From Nymphaea colorata (Eukaryota > Streptophyta > Magnoliopsida > Nymphaeales > Nymphaeaceae), in assembly GCF_008831285.2 (NCBI RefSeq), contig NC_045147.1, positions 16,346,854 to 16,410,853 of the forward strand: 64,000 nt of DNA, read 5' to 3'. Positions within the stretch are counted from its first letter, which is position 1; each line of letters starts with the position of its first letter. The notes below the pieces were generated by a model that worked only from the letters and a program-made list of their open reading frames with translations, searched no databases and was not told the DNA's origin. Shown piece after piece: positions 23,901 through 36,080 of this stretch. The position numbers and the translations under genes were made by a program.

Positions 23901-26371
23901 TTATCTGAAGAAGTTTATTGTCTTTCTCTTGTTGAGTTTCTACTGTTAAGTACATGGTTTAGTTTCCCTGTGGTTCTCCTCTTTTATGAGGTTCTCCAGT
24001 ATTCTCTTCAGGGTGTGCTGTGGTGCCCTTTATTTTTTGCCCTCTTGCAGAAACGTTGCCCTCATTTCAAATTATCTCTTTCATTTTCACTTTATTTTGT
24101 TGACTGTTCAAATGTTCTGAACTACTACTTCTATTGTTGGAAAAAGTAGGATAAAATGGTTTTCAAGCAGGATTTGATTCAACTGACTTGGATCTGTTTA
24201 GGTGGGCTTGTCAAAGATTTCCAGGTGCAGCTTAGTGGTGGAGCCAGAAATTTCTGGCTAAGGGGCAGTAATGGTTTAACTTTTAAATTTTAAGGGGCAC
24301 TGTAAATAAGTAAAAAGTTAGGAAGCTATCAATATCAAATAAAGCAATTTTTGTGGGATGGTGTGGGCAATTGCACACACCAGCCCACACATGCCTCCAC
24401 CACTGGTGCAGCTTGATAGATTGTTTCAATTTCATTTTTTTTCTTTCTATTTTGCTTCTGAACAGGCTCCATATCTGATTAGGTTTCGCTTCTTTCCATA
24501 TTGACTCACTTGGGATGGTGGCTGATCAAATTTGGAATCAGTAGTCATTTTTCAATATGTATGAATCTGGCACTAATTTGTCCACAACGAAATTTCAGTT
24601 GACCACATCCCTACAGTGAGCATTCGTTATATTGACTCTTCAAGCATCTCTCTCTCTCTCTCTCTCCCCCCGCTCCCCCCCCCCCCGTGCACATTCAACA
24701 TGACACCAACTGCATTGTTTTTCCTCCTTCAATGATGAAGAAACAACTTTAGGGGTGGAGTACTTGGTGGCTGGTTAAACTTGCTTTACCTTCATGAACT
24801 TTCACAACAGTGAAACTTTCAGGTGGAATCCCCTTGAACCCTAGAGACTTTCACGTGAGCACATGAAGATTTGACCCTCAAGAGTCAAGATTCTCTTTGT
24901 CCCATTCTTGAATCTTAACTTGACATTTTCATGATGCCTTACTGTGTTTACCATCTTGCCATTTGGATACCTAGAACTCATGTAACTGGTTATCATTGGT
25001 ATCCCTTTTATGCTTCAAAGTTCTTCCCTTGAGATTGTAATGTTGCAATATGAAGTTAATTTAACTAAAGTTTCCACTTTATTACTTTGTTAGGGTGGGC
25101 AATTGGCTGCTGTTAGTTTGGAATCCAGAGTGGCATTGCTCGCTGCCAAAAAGGTAACTGTTAGTGTCCTGCCTCTGTCATTATGTATCTTTTGGTTCTG
25201 TGGTGTGAAGCTGATATTTTTATTTTTTTCTTCTTCAATATGTATGTGAAGCTTTTTCATTGTGATGATATAGGGTTTGGTTTCAGCAGCATCACGATAT
25301 TTTGGCCTACGAAGTATGATGATGTTAATCGGACCATTGTATGTGTTTCCTTTTACCTATCTTCATTTATATGCCTGCTATATAGCCTTTGCTGCAAATG
25401 CACATTTCTGTTGCTATATTGCATATGATGGATCTTGAAGGCCTCTTTGGATAGGCAATGTGGGGCTTACCGATTTGTGTCCGCCTCATAAGTGAATGCT
25501 GGAATTTTTTGTTGATTTATTTAATAAAAGGAACCCTTTGCTAATCCTTCTTGTGGGTCTACTAATGCGGCTAATTCCTCTAGCTTGGATAGTGTCATTA
25601 AATTTTTAAAGATGCGTTTTTCTTAGTGATATGTTTCATTTGAACATATGAAAATGTTCTGTCTTTCTTGCCATTGTGCTGCTTGTTTTTGCTTATTCTG
25701 GAATATACTGGATATTGGTTTGTCCCTTATCTGATAACTGGGCATCAACAGATTTTTACTAAGGCAATGTGCATTTCTGTACTGTGAGGTTTATACCCAG
25801 CATGATTCCAACAAAATGTTCAGAATTTGTTGAATAAACCCTCAACAGCCTGCAATTATTGTTTCTTCGGATCATCCCTCTCCATTACCTTCTTTTTCCT
25901 GTATATGCTCTGCCACTTTTCCATGTCGCCCCATTGACAGCAACGTGTGCAAAAGAATCATATTGCGTACAACACAGTGCAAACAGTTATTGGCTTTCTA
26001 TGAGCTCTTGAATGCTTATGCAAAAGAAAAGCTACATCTTGTTATCCAAATTAACCGTTTTTTTTTTTGGAATTTGTGGAGAAATTATATATACTTAAGT
26101 CCCAAATTGGGCAGGTTATGGGGGACATTTCTGGCAGATATTGTAATCCAAATGATAGGAACAGATTATGCCAGGATACTGCGTGCGGTTTATGCATTTG
26201 CACAGGTATAGGTTGTAATTTTGATCCATGTCTGTATTCTGATCTCGTTAAACACATAAGTGGGTTTGTATAGTATCCCAAAAATTATCAACTCCACTGA
26301 TGTTTGGTTTCCCTTTATTACAGATCCGCCTAACCCGTACTTACGGATGGACAACAGCAATCAGGCAATGA
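19980..26371 (+). CDS. Predicted organellar membrane protein resembling bacterial YaaW/UPF0174
   Basis: Exons: 19980-20081, 20167-20422, 21246-21395, 21681-21812, 22527-22683, 22788-22826, 22927-23001, 25094-25153, 25274-25338, 26115-26205 and 26324-26371. With one base restored in exon 2 they give 391 residues. The first ~80 residues are Ser/Arg-rich, like a plastid or mitochondrial transit peptide. A conserved part follows: FDPELRSVLELATDGELSEI, YFSPLLKSI, LLESRFFFLAADARATLR, then GWRPSYRDVLLDLRKKLRI and TTGDLEAEIFLHVL. The C-terminal half (GGGMLTLTKIYQL, LSGKLLLEAANYQIKHEAIKK, GPLLWGTFLADIVIQMIG, RTYGWTTAIRQ) has at least one hydrophobic span. The order and the RG-x-YR-x-LLD motif recall E. 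coli YaaW by memory comparison only; no biochemical role is known to me. The 5' end is the weak point: exon 2 as written is out of frame with the rest unless an intron ends at 20334 or a T is missing. The intron at 21396 is GC-AG. Confidence 0.8.
20931..20999. repeat. Compound (CT)n(CA)n(TA)n microsatellite
   Basis: A CT run, a CA run of about 17 units and a TA run of about 9 units follow one another directly. The locus lies in the intron between exons 2 and 3 of the YaaW-like gene. Confidence 0.95.
24234..24404. mobile_element. 171-bp MITE, Mutator-like, with 10-bp target-site duplication
   Basis: The ends are inverted: AGTGGTGGAGCC on the left and GCCTCCACCACT on the right, 11 of 12 bases matching. 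The element is flanked on both sides by the identical 10-base word GGTGCAGCTT (24224-24233 and 24405-24414). A 9-11 bp duplication is typical of Mutator-type transposition. Just inside the left end is the perfect 18-base palindrome AGCCAGAAATTTCTGGCT. The element has no coding capacity and sits in the long intron before exon 8 of the YaaW-like gene. A diverged, inverted relative may lie at 54108-54245. Confidence 0.8.
24647..24686. repeat. (TC)n / poly-C low-complexity tract
   Basis: A TC run is followed by C-rich sequence ending in a run of about 14 C. It is intronic within the YaaW-like gene. Homopolymer length here is likely unreliable. Confidence 0.9.
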
Positions 26372-28484
26372 AACATAAATCTGATACTGTTAGGAGGCTT
26401 GCTAATGCCCTTCCAAGAAAAGTGGGGTTGGATTTTATTGTAAAGATTTCCTATCGTGTAGAATTCCTTGTAATTTCTACTTGGAAACAGTTCTTGAAAG
26501 AGCATTGCTTCCTGCCCTGTTTCTTTTCATGTGAGGGAGACTTGGTATAGTACCAATAGTATTTGCCCAAAGTCTCCTGTGATACTGTGACCGATCCACC
26601 AACGAGGATATGCAACCCCATTCTGAGCTGCCATCTTCAATTGCAGCGGAGGTATGATTACATAGCACCGTCGTCTTTTTCCACTTGTCGGTGGGTCAAA
26701 GGCATCTTAAGCTAGAGTCATGTAACCGTCTAACGTCGAGTAATCCTCATACATAATGTAAGCCAATCTGGGAAAAGTGTAGCAGGTCTTGTATTCTCAT
26801 TGCATGAACTGACGTGACATTGTTTATGAACCTCAGTGACAATTCAAAATGGCCTTTGAATAACCAACTTTCCTGATTTATAAATTAGAAATTTTACTTT
26901 TGAACTTAAAGCTTTGAAAACTTTCGTAGTTTCATATTCAAGCTCGTTGGGAGCGACTTAACCCTTCATGGGTCAGGCAGTAATCTAGTTAAGGGTTTGT
27001 CCTGAACCGCGGCTGGGCTGTTTAGAAGGACAGAGCCTTCTCAGGGAGACCAGGAATCCATTCTAGGCATCAACCGAATCCATTCTCAATCCGTTTGGGT
27101 TCAGTTTCGGGTCCTAGACCCATTTGGCTGTAGATCGAGAGCTGGAACCAACCTAGATCGAGCCCCATCTTTGAGTGATGCTCAGCTCAACTACCGAAGC
27201 ATTCCGAGGAACATAATCTGTTGAAGCTTATAGGGAATCTATCCTCCTTCCGCAAGGGCGTATAACAACACAAGAATATGATACAAAATTTTGTTCGACT
27301 AGCATGTTAAAATAGGTCCCATACTTGAATCGATCTTTTGGACTAGGGCCTGTAGTTCAATGGACCTTTGGTTTAATTTCTCTCGGACTGAAGGAAAAAT
27401 CAAGTCCTATTACCATTTAAAGATTACCCATGACTCGATTCCCATTTCAATCTCATGCAATAGCGTAGAGCAGCTAGAGCTGCACGTTTGGATTTCAAAT
27501 GACTTGTGAGATCCAAAATTAATGTTGCTACAGTTCCACCCAAATCCAAAAGTACTCATGCCCCACATGAACCCTTTGAACCCACTTCGTGAGCCAGCCT
27601 TGTGAAATTGAAGTCGATGCATGTTACGAAATGCAGAAATTAGTGATCCGCTATATATTTAGTTGATGCAACTAATATGGATCCAAAATTTTCTGGAAGA
27701 ACTCACTCCAAATCCGTGGATCCATTTCAAATTTTTGGTGTTATGGATAGTTTGGATTATGTATATATCTGCCATATTGATCCCATCTCATGCATAATAA
27801 CGGTGATATTCATTTCAACTTTATGAAAAGGAAAATGATTAGACTTGAAGGAGATTTTCTCCAACCTGCTCCAGGGGACGTTGTGGCATGAGCTGACACC
27901 ATATGGCCCTAAAGCCACTATCTCAATTTGATATTTGTGTCAGTTATCTTGTTTTAGTTCAATTGCCTTGTTTCCTCTCATCAATTTTAAATTCCTTGAT
28001 TCACTGTTTATCTATTTCTCTTCATTTTCAATAGATAGTGTTTGATAAGAACGTCGTATTCTTGAAGCACATATTTTTAAAATACAAAATTTAAACTACC
28101 ATGTTTTTTGTTCCAGAAACCAGATACGACTATGAATGCTGTTTCTAGATTACAATAAACAAATACTGGATATGTACAATTCTGCAATGCTTTCTGCAAT
28201 AAAAACATGCATGGTGTTCTTGAAACATGTATTATAGAAGCATGTGTCGCAAGAATTGCGTGCCTCTCGTAGTTCAATTCTCTTGGGCTTTGCAGTGTAA
28301 TGACATAGGATATGACATGGTCCATTTGGAGAGAAAATACATTGCTGTGTATGGACGCTTCCACTAATAAAGTTACACAAAAATCACGTAGGGGATGGAA
28401 TACTATATACCTTCAAAAGTGACGACGGAAGCTCTCAATATATAATAATTTAACAAGCCCATCATTCCCCCACGTAGGTTTATC
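26372..28484. other. 3' UTR and spacer, no gene recognised
   Basis: The first few hundred bases are probably the 3' UTR of the YaaW-like gene. From about 26700 to 28480 I see only AT-rich spacer with short open frames lacking motifs or sensible splice partners. Confidence 0.45.
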
Positions 28485-28718
28485 ATGTTGTCCATAAGAA
28501 AAAGAGTCACCACCACCACCACCACCACGATGACTGCCATCCTTTTCTTGCTTCTCTTCATTAGTCTTCTCTTTATCCTCCGAGTGCCGAGCACTAGATG
28601 CCATGATTATCTGCATGAAGAAAGAGATTTCTGTCAACCTAAAGGCCTAAAAGGGTGTGTCCTAATGGAGATTACTCACCCTTTTACCTGTTCCTTCACG
28701 TATCTTCCTCTTTCTTAG
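28485..28718 (+). CDS. Possible small secreted peptide (speculative)
   Basis: A 77-codon frame begins at 28485; a second ATG at 28530 follows a (CAC)n stretch and directly precedes a very strong signal-peptide-like core (ILFLLLFISLLFIL). The downstream part (STRCHDYLHEERDFCQPKGLKGC in pieces) carries four cysteines and ends at TAG. A TATATAATA box-like word lies at about 28440. I recognise no family (not CLE, IDA, RALF or PSK by motif), and an exon could instead end near 28652. The frame may be chance. Confidence 0.2.
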   Translation: MLSIRKRVTTTTTTTMTAILFLLLFISLLFILRVPSTRCHDYLHEERDFCQPKGLKGCVLMEITHPFTCSFTYLPLS

Positions 28719-29603
28719 CTCTAAACTTTTCGATCTTTCTTCTTTTTCTTTAAAGCTTTACCTTTATCTTTGCTCCCCTGCTACCTGAGGTGCATTGCAC
28801 GTGCAATCTTGCTGGTGACCTTTTATACAGAAAGGATCCATGTCTTCTGTAGGTGATGCAATGTGTGACGTGATCGTGTGGCCTTCATCCTTCTTGTATA
28901 TAAAATTGGACAAGATATTTGATCCCGAAGATATTGTCCCCCGGTCCAACTCTAGCTTAATTATTTGACATTGTCTTCTTCGACTCAGTTTAATTTCCTC
29001 CCAGCACATTACTGAATTGTCCACTATCATTAGTATTAGTGTGCTCTTGCATGGCAGATCCCAATCTGGCCATACTGTTTTCTGGTTCTGTCACAGTGGC
29101 AGAACTTTACACCTTTCAGAACTTAGCAACGTATCTAGAATATCCGGAATGTTGCATTCATTTTGCTTTAAAGGAGTTCGATTTATTTTCTTGCCTGAAT
29201 GAAATCCATGAACGAATTTTGATGACATTTGAATTGGAAAAGGCTTTATGAGTAAGGATTTTAAGACACGAGTGCACATTTTTAACTGTTACTCTTAAAT
29301 CCGGATGAACTGAGGTTAATTCCTAATGATTTTAAATCAAGTCAGATCTTAAATTCGAGGCTATCAAATGCCTTCTAAGTGGTTAAAGCTCATTGCAGAT
29401 TTCATATCTTTTGCTCCAGTTAAAATATGAACAAAGAAAAAAAAATGATGATGATTCTCTCTTTTTTAGACGAAGTACCCGAATCATTTTCTTTGTGATC
29501 AACTTAAGCTATGATCAAGTTAAGCTATGGATATTTTAAGGTTGTGTCGGTGCTTTTCCATGCCCCTCTTTCTTCTGCCCTTGCAGCTTAGGGCAATGTT
29601 TTA

Positions 29604-29897
29604 GCGTCGTTTGGTAAATGGAATAAGTTGTGAGTGTCTTTTATGAATTTAGTCGAAAGATTGAGGTAGATTTCATAGACACCTACTTCTAGAGTTTTAT
29701 AAATCTACTTCTAAATTAGTAAAACACTTACTAAATGTTTTAATAGTGTCTTAGGTAAACGAAACAGTTTTATAATTATTTTATGAATATGTGTTTAATT
29801 ATTGAGACAAGTTCGAGAAACACTTATTAAAATGTTTCACAAAATTACCTAAATTATGTGAATATACTCATGTAATAGCTTTTATCATCAAACAACC
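29604..29897. mobile_element. Possible MITE, about 290 bp
   Basis: The left end reads GTCGTTTGGTAAATG and the right end, reverse-complemented, GGTTGTTTGATGATAAAA. These imperfect inverted ends are of the GTTTGG type common in plant hAT/PIF-like MITEs. The interior is AT-rich and non-coding. No target-site duplication was identified. Confidence 0.35.
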
Positions 29898-31823
29898 CTC
29901 AAAAACCAGCCATTTACATTCTTAAATGAGAAGGAGTTGAAAAGGATGAACTGTTACGAGTTCCAACATATTAAATTTCAGCCGATGGCTTCTTTTCGAA
30001 ACCTGTCGTAAGTGAACATGTCGTAAGTGAACAGGAATCAGAAAAAACTTTAAAAAGTGAGGCAGTATTTGAAATTATAGTCAAAAGATAAGCTTTCACG
30101 CAAACAACTTAAAGTAAAGTAGCCAAAAAGAAAGTGTGTATGGGGGCGCGACAATGGGAACGTCATGATTCCGAGCCATTCGTGCCTCCAAAATTTTAAA
30201 TACAGAAACGAATATGGTGTCATACTAAAGCCTGACCGCCTCACCATTAAAGCTCCAGCGGTTAACATTCCTCCGGTGAGGCCAGGCCGGAGCCGGAGCC
30301 GGAGCCGGAGTAATCAACCCCTCCTCTGTAAAGGACGCACTTTCGCTTTCTTCTTTTATGCAGATAACTATGTTCCTGTACAACTTTGGGTTGGGATTGG
30401 TGGCAATCATAATCTCCAACAGCTAATATTTGAAACCTCACTCCGGCGACAAGGGGCAAAGTGCACCGTCATAATAAAAAGGAACTGTTAACGTTACTGC
30501 CAGTGCCAGACATCGTGGCTAATGGCTCTCGCCACGATCGCCGGGGATGGGACATAAGGGCTGTTGTTTAGGTGGGTCGAAGTCGAGGTAGAGCATTTCC
30601 TGTTGGCTTTGAAATTTCCGGCGACGCTAATGTGCAATTGTTACCCCGTTTAAAAAAAAATGACAGGAATCGAAACTAATATGCAATCTACGAAGTGATT
30701 AGATCTTAGATCGGACGGTCTAAAGTAGATTTGGAGTACCACATTTGACAACTAAAATACAAAAGATAATGATAAATAATATTTGGTTTTAATGCTTTTC
30801 TACTAAATACACAAAGATGAAGAGACTTGCTATGTATGTGCATAGAGAGTGAACATATTTTCTCTATTTTATTCATTCATCTTTTTCCCTATCATTAATG
30901 CTAAAGCCATATCAGTTTAAAATTATTAAAATTTGGATTCCATGTATATGTATAAAACCGAATCTTGACTTATAGAATACTTACAAACATAATCGTTAGG
31001 GAAATCCTTCCTTCTTTTTTATCTGTTTTAAGCTTAACTAGTGAATTGGACTTAATGACATTAATTTGATCAATGCCCAGTTTCCAACATCCCTGTCTCA
31101 CCTCAATCAGCGCAATATATAAGGGTTAAAATATAGTGTAAATGTCAAAGTTACTTACTTCACTACATATTTTAAGTAAATATAACATAAAGAACACATT
31201 TAAGACCTTCAATTTATAAAATGGGAATGTATCCGGCAACGACATTATACTTAGGAATACCCCAAATATATCGCATTAATTTGCAATATAACAGTTCACA
31301 TTTCATAAAGAAATTGACATCAATTTAACTGCTACGAATATTTTAAAACTGTGGCGGCATTTGAAAATATACAAATACTGGGCTCATCTTTCGAAATTAT
31401 TCATGAAACGCGGGCACTTGATCTTCTCATAGGAGACTATTGACAAGAGCGATCGAAAAGAGCACCCAAGACAACCATGAGTTAAATTTTTTTTCGAGCC
31501 CATAAAAGCATTAATAAATAGCAGATATTCCAAAGCAGACCCACTTTTCGACCACAAATCGCTCGCGGCTCGTCTAATAAAGTGCTGTCAAAGAATTTTG
31601 TTGAATATGATAACTCCAAAGCTAGCAACAATTTTTTTTTGCTTCTAACATCATATCGATTGCCTCTCCTTTGCCTTATTTTTGACTGCCAAAACCACAC
31701 GGTCCTTCCCTTTTCACACTCTTCTATCGACCTTTTGAGAAGCACGGGGTCCATTTTCCACTCATTCCCCTCCATGGCGTAACAAAGCGATAAGAACTCA
31801 TCATGTCATTTGAGATGTCATAG

Positions 31824-31943
<120 letters not shown>

Positions 31944-32444
31944 ATCTTATTGGAATACTAATTATAGCAAATCTTAGAAGAACGTCGACGAATCACCAAA
32001 TTGCTTGTCCAAATCATGGCTATCTTTCGCCTTAGCCTTTTAATGCTAGTTCTTTTGTGCATGCCTACCAGCTATTAACAGGGATGAAAGCAAATAGTTC
32101 CTTGTCTAATAGCTGACTCAACCACATTGGCCATAGGCCTTTGGCTTAGAGTAAAGCGTGCTTTTCTGCTATCATGTAATTCTTTCTTCTCTAAAAGAAG
32201 AGATCTTCTAAAAGTATATTTGAACATAGAACCATGTAGTCACGGCTCAGAAAACAATGTTTTTAAGCTTTTCCCTTCTATGTTCTACCAATATGAAGAG
32301 GATTTCTATAAATCATAGTTGATAATCCACTTAGAATGTGTTAATTTGAATCTCTAGGTACGATTTTATATGCTTGAAAATTCAAACGCCTATGAGAGTG
32401 TATTTGCAAGATCTAAGACATAAAGATAAATACTTACGAGTAAG

Positions 32445-32450
32445 TCTCTG

Positions 32451-32488
<38 letters not shown>
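32445..32488. repeat. Compound (TC)n(AC)n microsatellite upstream of BRL2-like gene
   Basis: About 11 TC units are followed by about 11 AC units, 180 bases before the chosen start codon and probably within the promoter or 5' leader. Confidence 0.9.
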
Positions 32489-32669
32489 GGCCATCGGCCA
32501 TGAACAAGCGCTAGCACGAGAGGGCATGCTTCCACTTTTTCCTTTATCCGGCTGCCACCTTTTCTTCCCTCTCATGTTCATCGATAAAGGGCATCTCTTC
32601 TCTTCTCTGTCATCCTTCACTTCCACGTTCACTTTTCCAGTCTACTCATCTCACCACCTCTCCGTGACA

Positions 32670-35600
32670 ATGGCTCGTTTCTCCAAGAAGCTTTACTTTG
32701 AAATGGTTCTCCTCTGGCTTCTGGCCTTGGCGTCTCTCATTTCATCATCATCGACCTTAGAGTCGAAGAGGGCAGCCTTCCCCAGCACCAGAACCGACGC
32801 GGAGTCGCTCCTCCTCTTCAAGAGCTCCATCAAGCAGGACCCCAACGCCAGTCTCTCCGGCTGGCGCATCGGCCGCGGAGACCCATGCCGCTGGCGAGGC
32901 GTGTCCTGCACCCTCGGCAGGGTCACCGGCCTGGACCTCAGCGGCGCCACCCTCGCCGGCGAGCCCTCCTTGCACTCTCTCTCCACCCTCACCGCCCTCT
33001 CCACCCTCAACCTCTCCCTCAACTCCCTCTCGTTCAATGCCTCCTCCTCCCTCCGCCACCTCCCCCCTTCCCTCCAGCTCCTCGACCTCTCCTTCAACGG
33101 CGTCTACGGCTCCGTCTCCGACGAGTTCGTCCCTGACCACCCGAATCTCGTTGCCCTGAACCTCTCTCACAACAATCTCTCCGGCGTCCTCTCCGGAACT
33201 CTTTTCGGGGGCTCCCTCCAGTTCCTAGATTTGTCGGTGAATAATATTTCCGGCGATTTGAAGTCCCTGTCGATCGGCTCCTGCTACGATCTCTTGGTGT
33301 TCGACCTCTCCAGGAACAGCCTAGCGGGGTCCATCCCGTCCTCGCTGTCGGGCTGCGGCAGTCTGAGGACGTTCAACTTGTCATCCAACCGCTTGGGGGG
33401 AGAGATACCCGCCTGGGTTGGCAATCTGACGGCTCTGGAAAGGCTGGACCTCTCCCGGAACGGTCTCTCCGGCGCCGTCCCTCCCGAGCTCGGCCGTTCT
33501 TGCGCGTCCCTCCTCGAGCTTCGCCTCGCCTTCAACGCCAACGTCTCCGGTTCCCTCCCTGACTCCCTCGCCAACTGCGTCTCCCTCCGCGACGTCGACG
33601 TCTCCAACTGCAACCTGTCCGGAAATTTCCCGAGCGCCCTCCTGGAGAATTTAAATTCCCTGGAGACCCTCGTTGCGAGCAATAATTTCATCACGGGCCC
33701 CTTGCCCAACCTGATTCCCGAAACCCTCAGGCTCCTCGACTTCAGCTCCAACAAGCTCTCCGGCGACGTCCCGCCCGACCTGTGTACGGAGGGGTCCGCT
33801 CTGGAGGATTTTCGGGCGCCGGACAACCTCCTGACGGGAGGGATTCCGCCAAATTTGTCGTTGTGCAGGAGGCTCAAGACCATCGATCTGAGCATCAACT
33901 ACCTCACCGGGGGGATTCCCGCGGAAATCGGGCTGCTTAGCGACCTCGAGCAACTGATGGCGTGGTTCAATGGCCTGGTGGGACCGATACCGCCGGAGAT
34001 CGGAGGCTGCCGGAACCTGAAGAACCTTGTTCTCAACAACAACTTCCTCACGGGTGGGCTTCCGGTCGAGCTCTTCGACTGCACCAACCTCGAGTGGATC
34101 TCACTTACCAGCAACCGAATTTCCGGAACGGTGCCGCCTGAATTCGGCCGGCTTCGGCGTTTGGCTGTGCTCCAGCTAGGGAACAACAGTCTATCCGGCA
34201 GCATACCGACCGAGCTTGGGAACTGCAGCAGCTTGGTCTGGTTGGATCTTAATAGCAATCACCTCTCTGGCGACATTCCCACATACCTTGGCCGGCAACC
34301 AGGGGACGAGACGCTTAGCGGCATCCTCTCCGGCAACACGCTCGCGTTCGTCCGCAACGTCGGTAATTCCTGCAAGGGCGTCGGAGGGCTGCTGGAGTTC
34401 GCGGGCATCCGACCAGAGCGACTGCTCCAAGTGCCGACGCTCAAGACGTGCGACTTCACGCGGTTGTATTCCGGCGCAGCACTCAGCGGCTGGACCCGCT
34501 ACCGAACATTGGTGTACCTGGACCTTTCCTATAACGACCTCCATGGCCGGATTCCGCCAGAATTCGGGCAAATGGCGGTGCTGCAGGTCCTCGACCTCTC
34601 ACATAACAAACTCAGCGGCGAGATCCCGGAGTCGCTCGGCAACCTCTACAACCTCGGCGCCTTCGACGCGTCGCACAACCGGCTGGAGGGACGGATTCCG
34701 GAGTCGTTCTCGAACTTGACCTTCCTGGTGGTGATCGACCTGTCGAACAACGCGCTCACCGGTCCGATCCCGGCTCGCGGCCAGCTGACCACTCTCCCTG
34801 CGTCGCAGTACGCCAATAACCGAGGCCTGTGCGGCGTGCCGCTGCCGCCGTGCCAGGCAGAGGAGACGGGCTCCCAACCGAGTCCGGCCAGCAGCTCCGT
34901 CGCGACCCGGCGTGCTTCCGCAGGACCGTGGGCCAACAGCATGGTGCTGGGCATCCTGGTGTCGCTGGCCTTTGTGTGCGTGCTGATTGTGTGGGCCATA
35001 GCTGTTCGCTTCAGGCAGGCAGAGCGTGACAATGCGGCGATCCTCAGCAGCCTGCAGGCGTCGTACCCGACGACGTGGAAGTTGGGGAAGGAGAAGGAGC
35101 CGCTGAGCATCAACGTCGCCACCTTCCAGCGCCCCCTGAGGAAGCTCACCTTCTCGCAGCTTGTCGAGGCCACCAACGGCTTCTCGGCCGGCAGCCTCAT
35201 CGGCACCGGCGGGTTCGGGGAGGTGTTCCGCGCCACCCTCAAGGACGGCTCGCGCGTCGCCATCAAGAAGCTCATCAGGCTGAGCTGCCAGGGGGACCGA
35301 GAGTTCATGGCAGAGATGGAGACGCTGGGCAAGATCAAGCACCAGAACCTCGTGCCCCTGTTGGGCTACTGCAAGGTTGGCGAGGAGCGGCTCCTCGTGT
35401 ACGAATACATGGAATTCGGCAGCCTAGAAGACATGATCCACGGCAGCTACGACGGGGGGAACGAAGACGTCGACGACTCCAAGAAGCAGCAGCTGCTCAC
35501 CTGGGCCACGAGGAAGAAGGTGGCGAAGGGCGCCGCGAAGGGTCTCGCTTTCCTGCACCACAACTGCATTCCCCACATAATCCACCGGGACATGAAGTCC

Positions 35601-36080
35601 AGCAACGTGCTGCTCGGGACCGGAATGGAGGCGAGGGTGTCGGACTTCGGCATGGCGCGGCTGATAAGCGCGCTCGACACGCACCTGAGCGTCAGCACGC
35701 TGGCCGGAACTCCGGGGTACGTGCCCCCGGAGTACTACCAGAGCTTCCGGTGCACGGCGAAGGGTGATGTCTACTCGTTCGGGGTGGTGATGCTGGAGAT
35801 CGTGACGGGGAGGAGGCCTACGGATAAGGAGGAGTTCGGGGACTCCAACCTGGTAGGTTGGGTGAAGGGGATGAGGGGGGAGGGGAGGGAGATGGAGGTG
35901 ATGGATCCGGAGTTGGTGGTAGCCATGGAGTCTAAGGGGGAAGGCTACAAGGAGGAGCTGCTGCAGTTTCTAGACATAAGTCTGAAGTGTGTGGAAGACT
36001 TTCCCTCCAGGAGGCCTAACATGTTGGACGTCGTCGCCATGCTGAGGGAGCTTTCCCTTGATGCCAATGAAGAAGCCTAA
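32670..36080 (+). CDS. BRL2: BRI1-family LRR receptor kinase, BRL2/VH1-like
   Basis: A single intronless frame of 1136 codons, as in other BRI1-family genes. It has a signal peptide (residues 1-30, [13 protein letters not shown]), an LRR N-terminal cap with [10 protein letters not shown], and about two dozen LRRs. An island of about 70 residues near 541-610 contains [14 protein letters not shown] and GIRPERLLQ. Two or more LRRs, a [12 protein letters not shown] cap and a membrane span at about 755-781 ([21 protein letters not shown]) follow. The kinase has the G-loop GTGGFGEV (from 845), Lys866, HRDMKSSN (972-979), DFG (992) and the activation-segment end [13 protein letters not shown]. It is an RD kinase and looks active. 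The island and the juxtamembrane [17 protein letters not shown] match BRL2 better than BRI1, BRL1 or BRL3. Arabidopsis BRL2 acts at the plasma membrane in vein patterning and is not a brassinosteroid receptor. An in-frame ATG at 32526 would add 48 residues; I prefer 32670 because it directly precedes the signal peptide. An AATAAA lies at 36222. Confidence 0.95.
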   Translation: MARFSKKLYFEMVLLWLLALASLISSSSTLESKRAAFPSTRTDAESLLLFKSSIKQDPNASLSGWRIGRGDPCRWRGVSCTLGRVTGLDLSGATLAGEPSLHSLSTLTALSTLNLSLNSLSFNASSSLRHLPPSLQLLDLSFNGVYGSVSDEFVPDHPNLVALNLSHNNLSGVLSGTLFGGSLQFLDLSVNNISGDLKSLSIGSCYDLLVFDLSRNSLAGSIPSSLSGCGSLRTFNLSSNRLGGEIPAWVGNLTALERLDLSRNGLSGAVPPELGRSCASLLELRLAFNANVSGSLPDSLANCVSLRDVDVSNCNLSGNFPSALLENLNSLETLVASNNFITGPLPNLIPETLRLLDFSSNKLSGDVPPDLCTEGSALEDFRAPDNLLTGGIPPNLSLCRRLKTIDLSINYLTGGIPAEIGLLSDLEQLMAWFNGLVGPIPPEIGGCRNLKNLVLNNNFLTGGLPVELFDCTNLEWISLTSNRISGTVPPEFGRLRRLAVLQLGNNSLSGSIPTELGNCSSLVWLDLNSNHLSGDIPTYLGRQPGDETLSGILSGNTLAFVRNVGNSCKGVGGLLEFAGIRPERLLQVPTLKTCDFTRLYSGAALSGWTRYRTLVYLDLSYNDLHGRIPPEFGQMAVLQVLDLSHNKLSGEIPESLGNLYNLGAFDASHNRLEGRIPESFSNLTFLVVIDLSNNALTGPIPARGQLTTLPASQYANNRGLCGVPLPPCQAEETGSQPSPASSSVATRRASAGPWANSMVLGILVSLAFVCVLIVWAIAVRFRQAERDNAAILSSLQASYPTTWKLGKEKEPLSINVATFQRPLRKLTFSQLVEATNGFSAGSLIGTGGFGEVFRATLKDGSRVAIKKLIRLSCQGDREFMAEMETLGKIKHQNLVPLLGYCKVGEERLLVYEYMEFGSLEDMIHGSYDGGNEDVDDSKKQQLLTWATRKKVAKGAAKGLAFLHHNCIPHIIHRDMKSSNVLLGTGMEARVSDFGMARLISALDTHLSVSTLAGTPGYVPPEYYQSFRCTAKGDVYSFGVVMLEIVTGRRPTDKEEFGDSNLVGWVKGMRGEGREMEVMDPELVVAMESKGEGYKEELLQFLDISLKCVEDFPSRRPNMLDVVAMLRELSLDANEEA

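Noticed and set aside
32526..32669. In-frame upstream ATG adding 48 residues to the receptor kinase
   Set aside because: The added segment would precede an otherwise well-placed signal peptide. The ATG at 32670 is the more natural start, though the longer form cannot be excluded.
32693..35767. Long open frames opposite or out of frame to the receptor kinase (up to 247 codons)
   Set aside because: They overlap a clearly conserved coding sequence and have the low-complexity composition expected from its GC-rich codons. None shows a domain.
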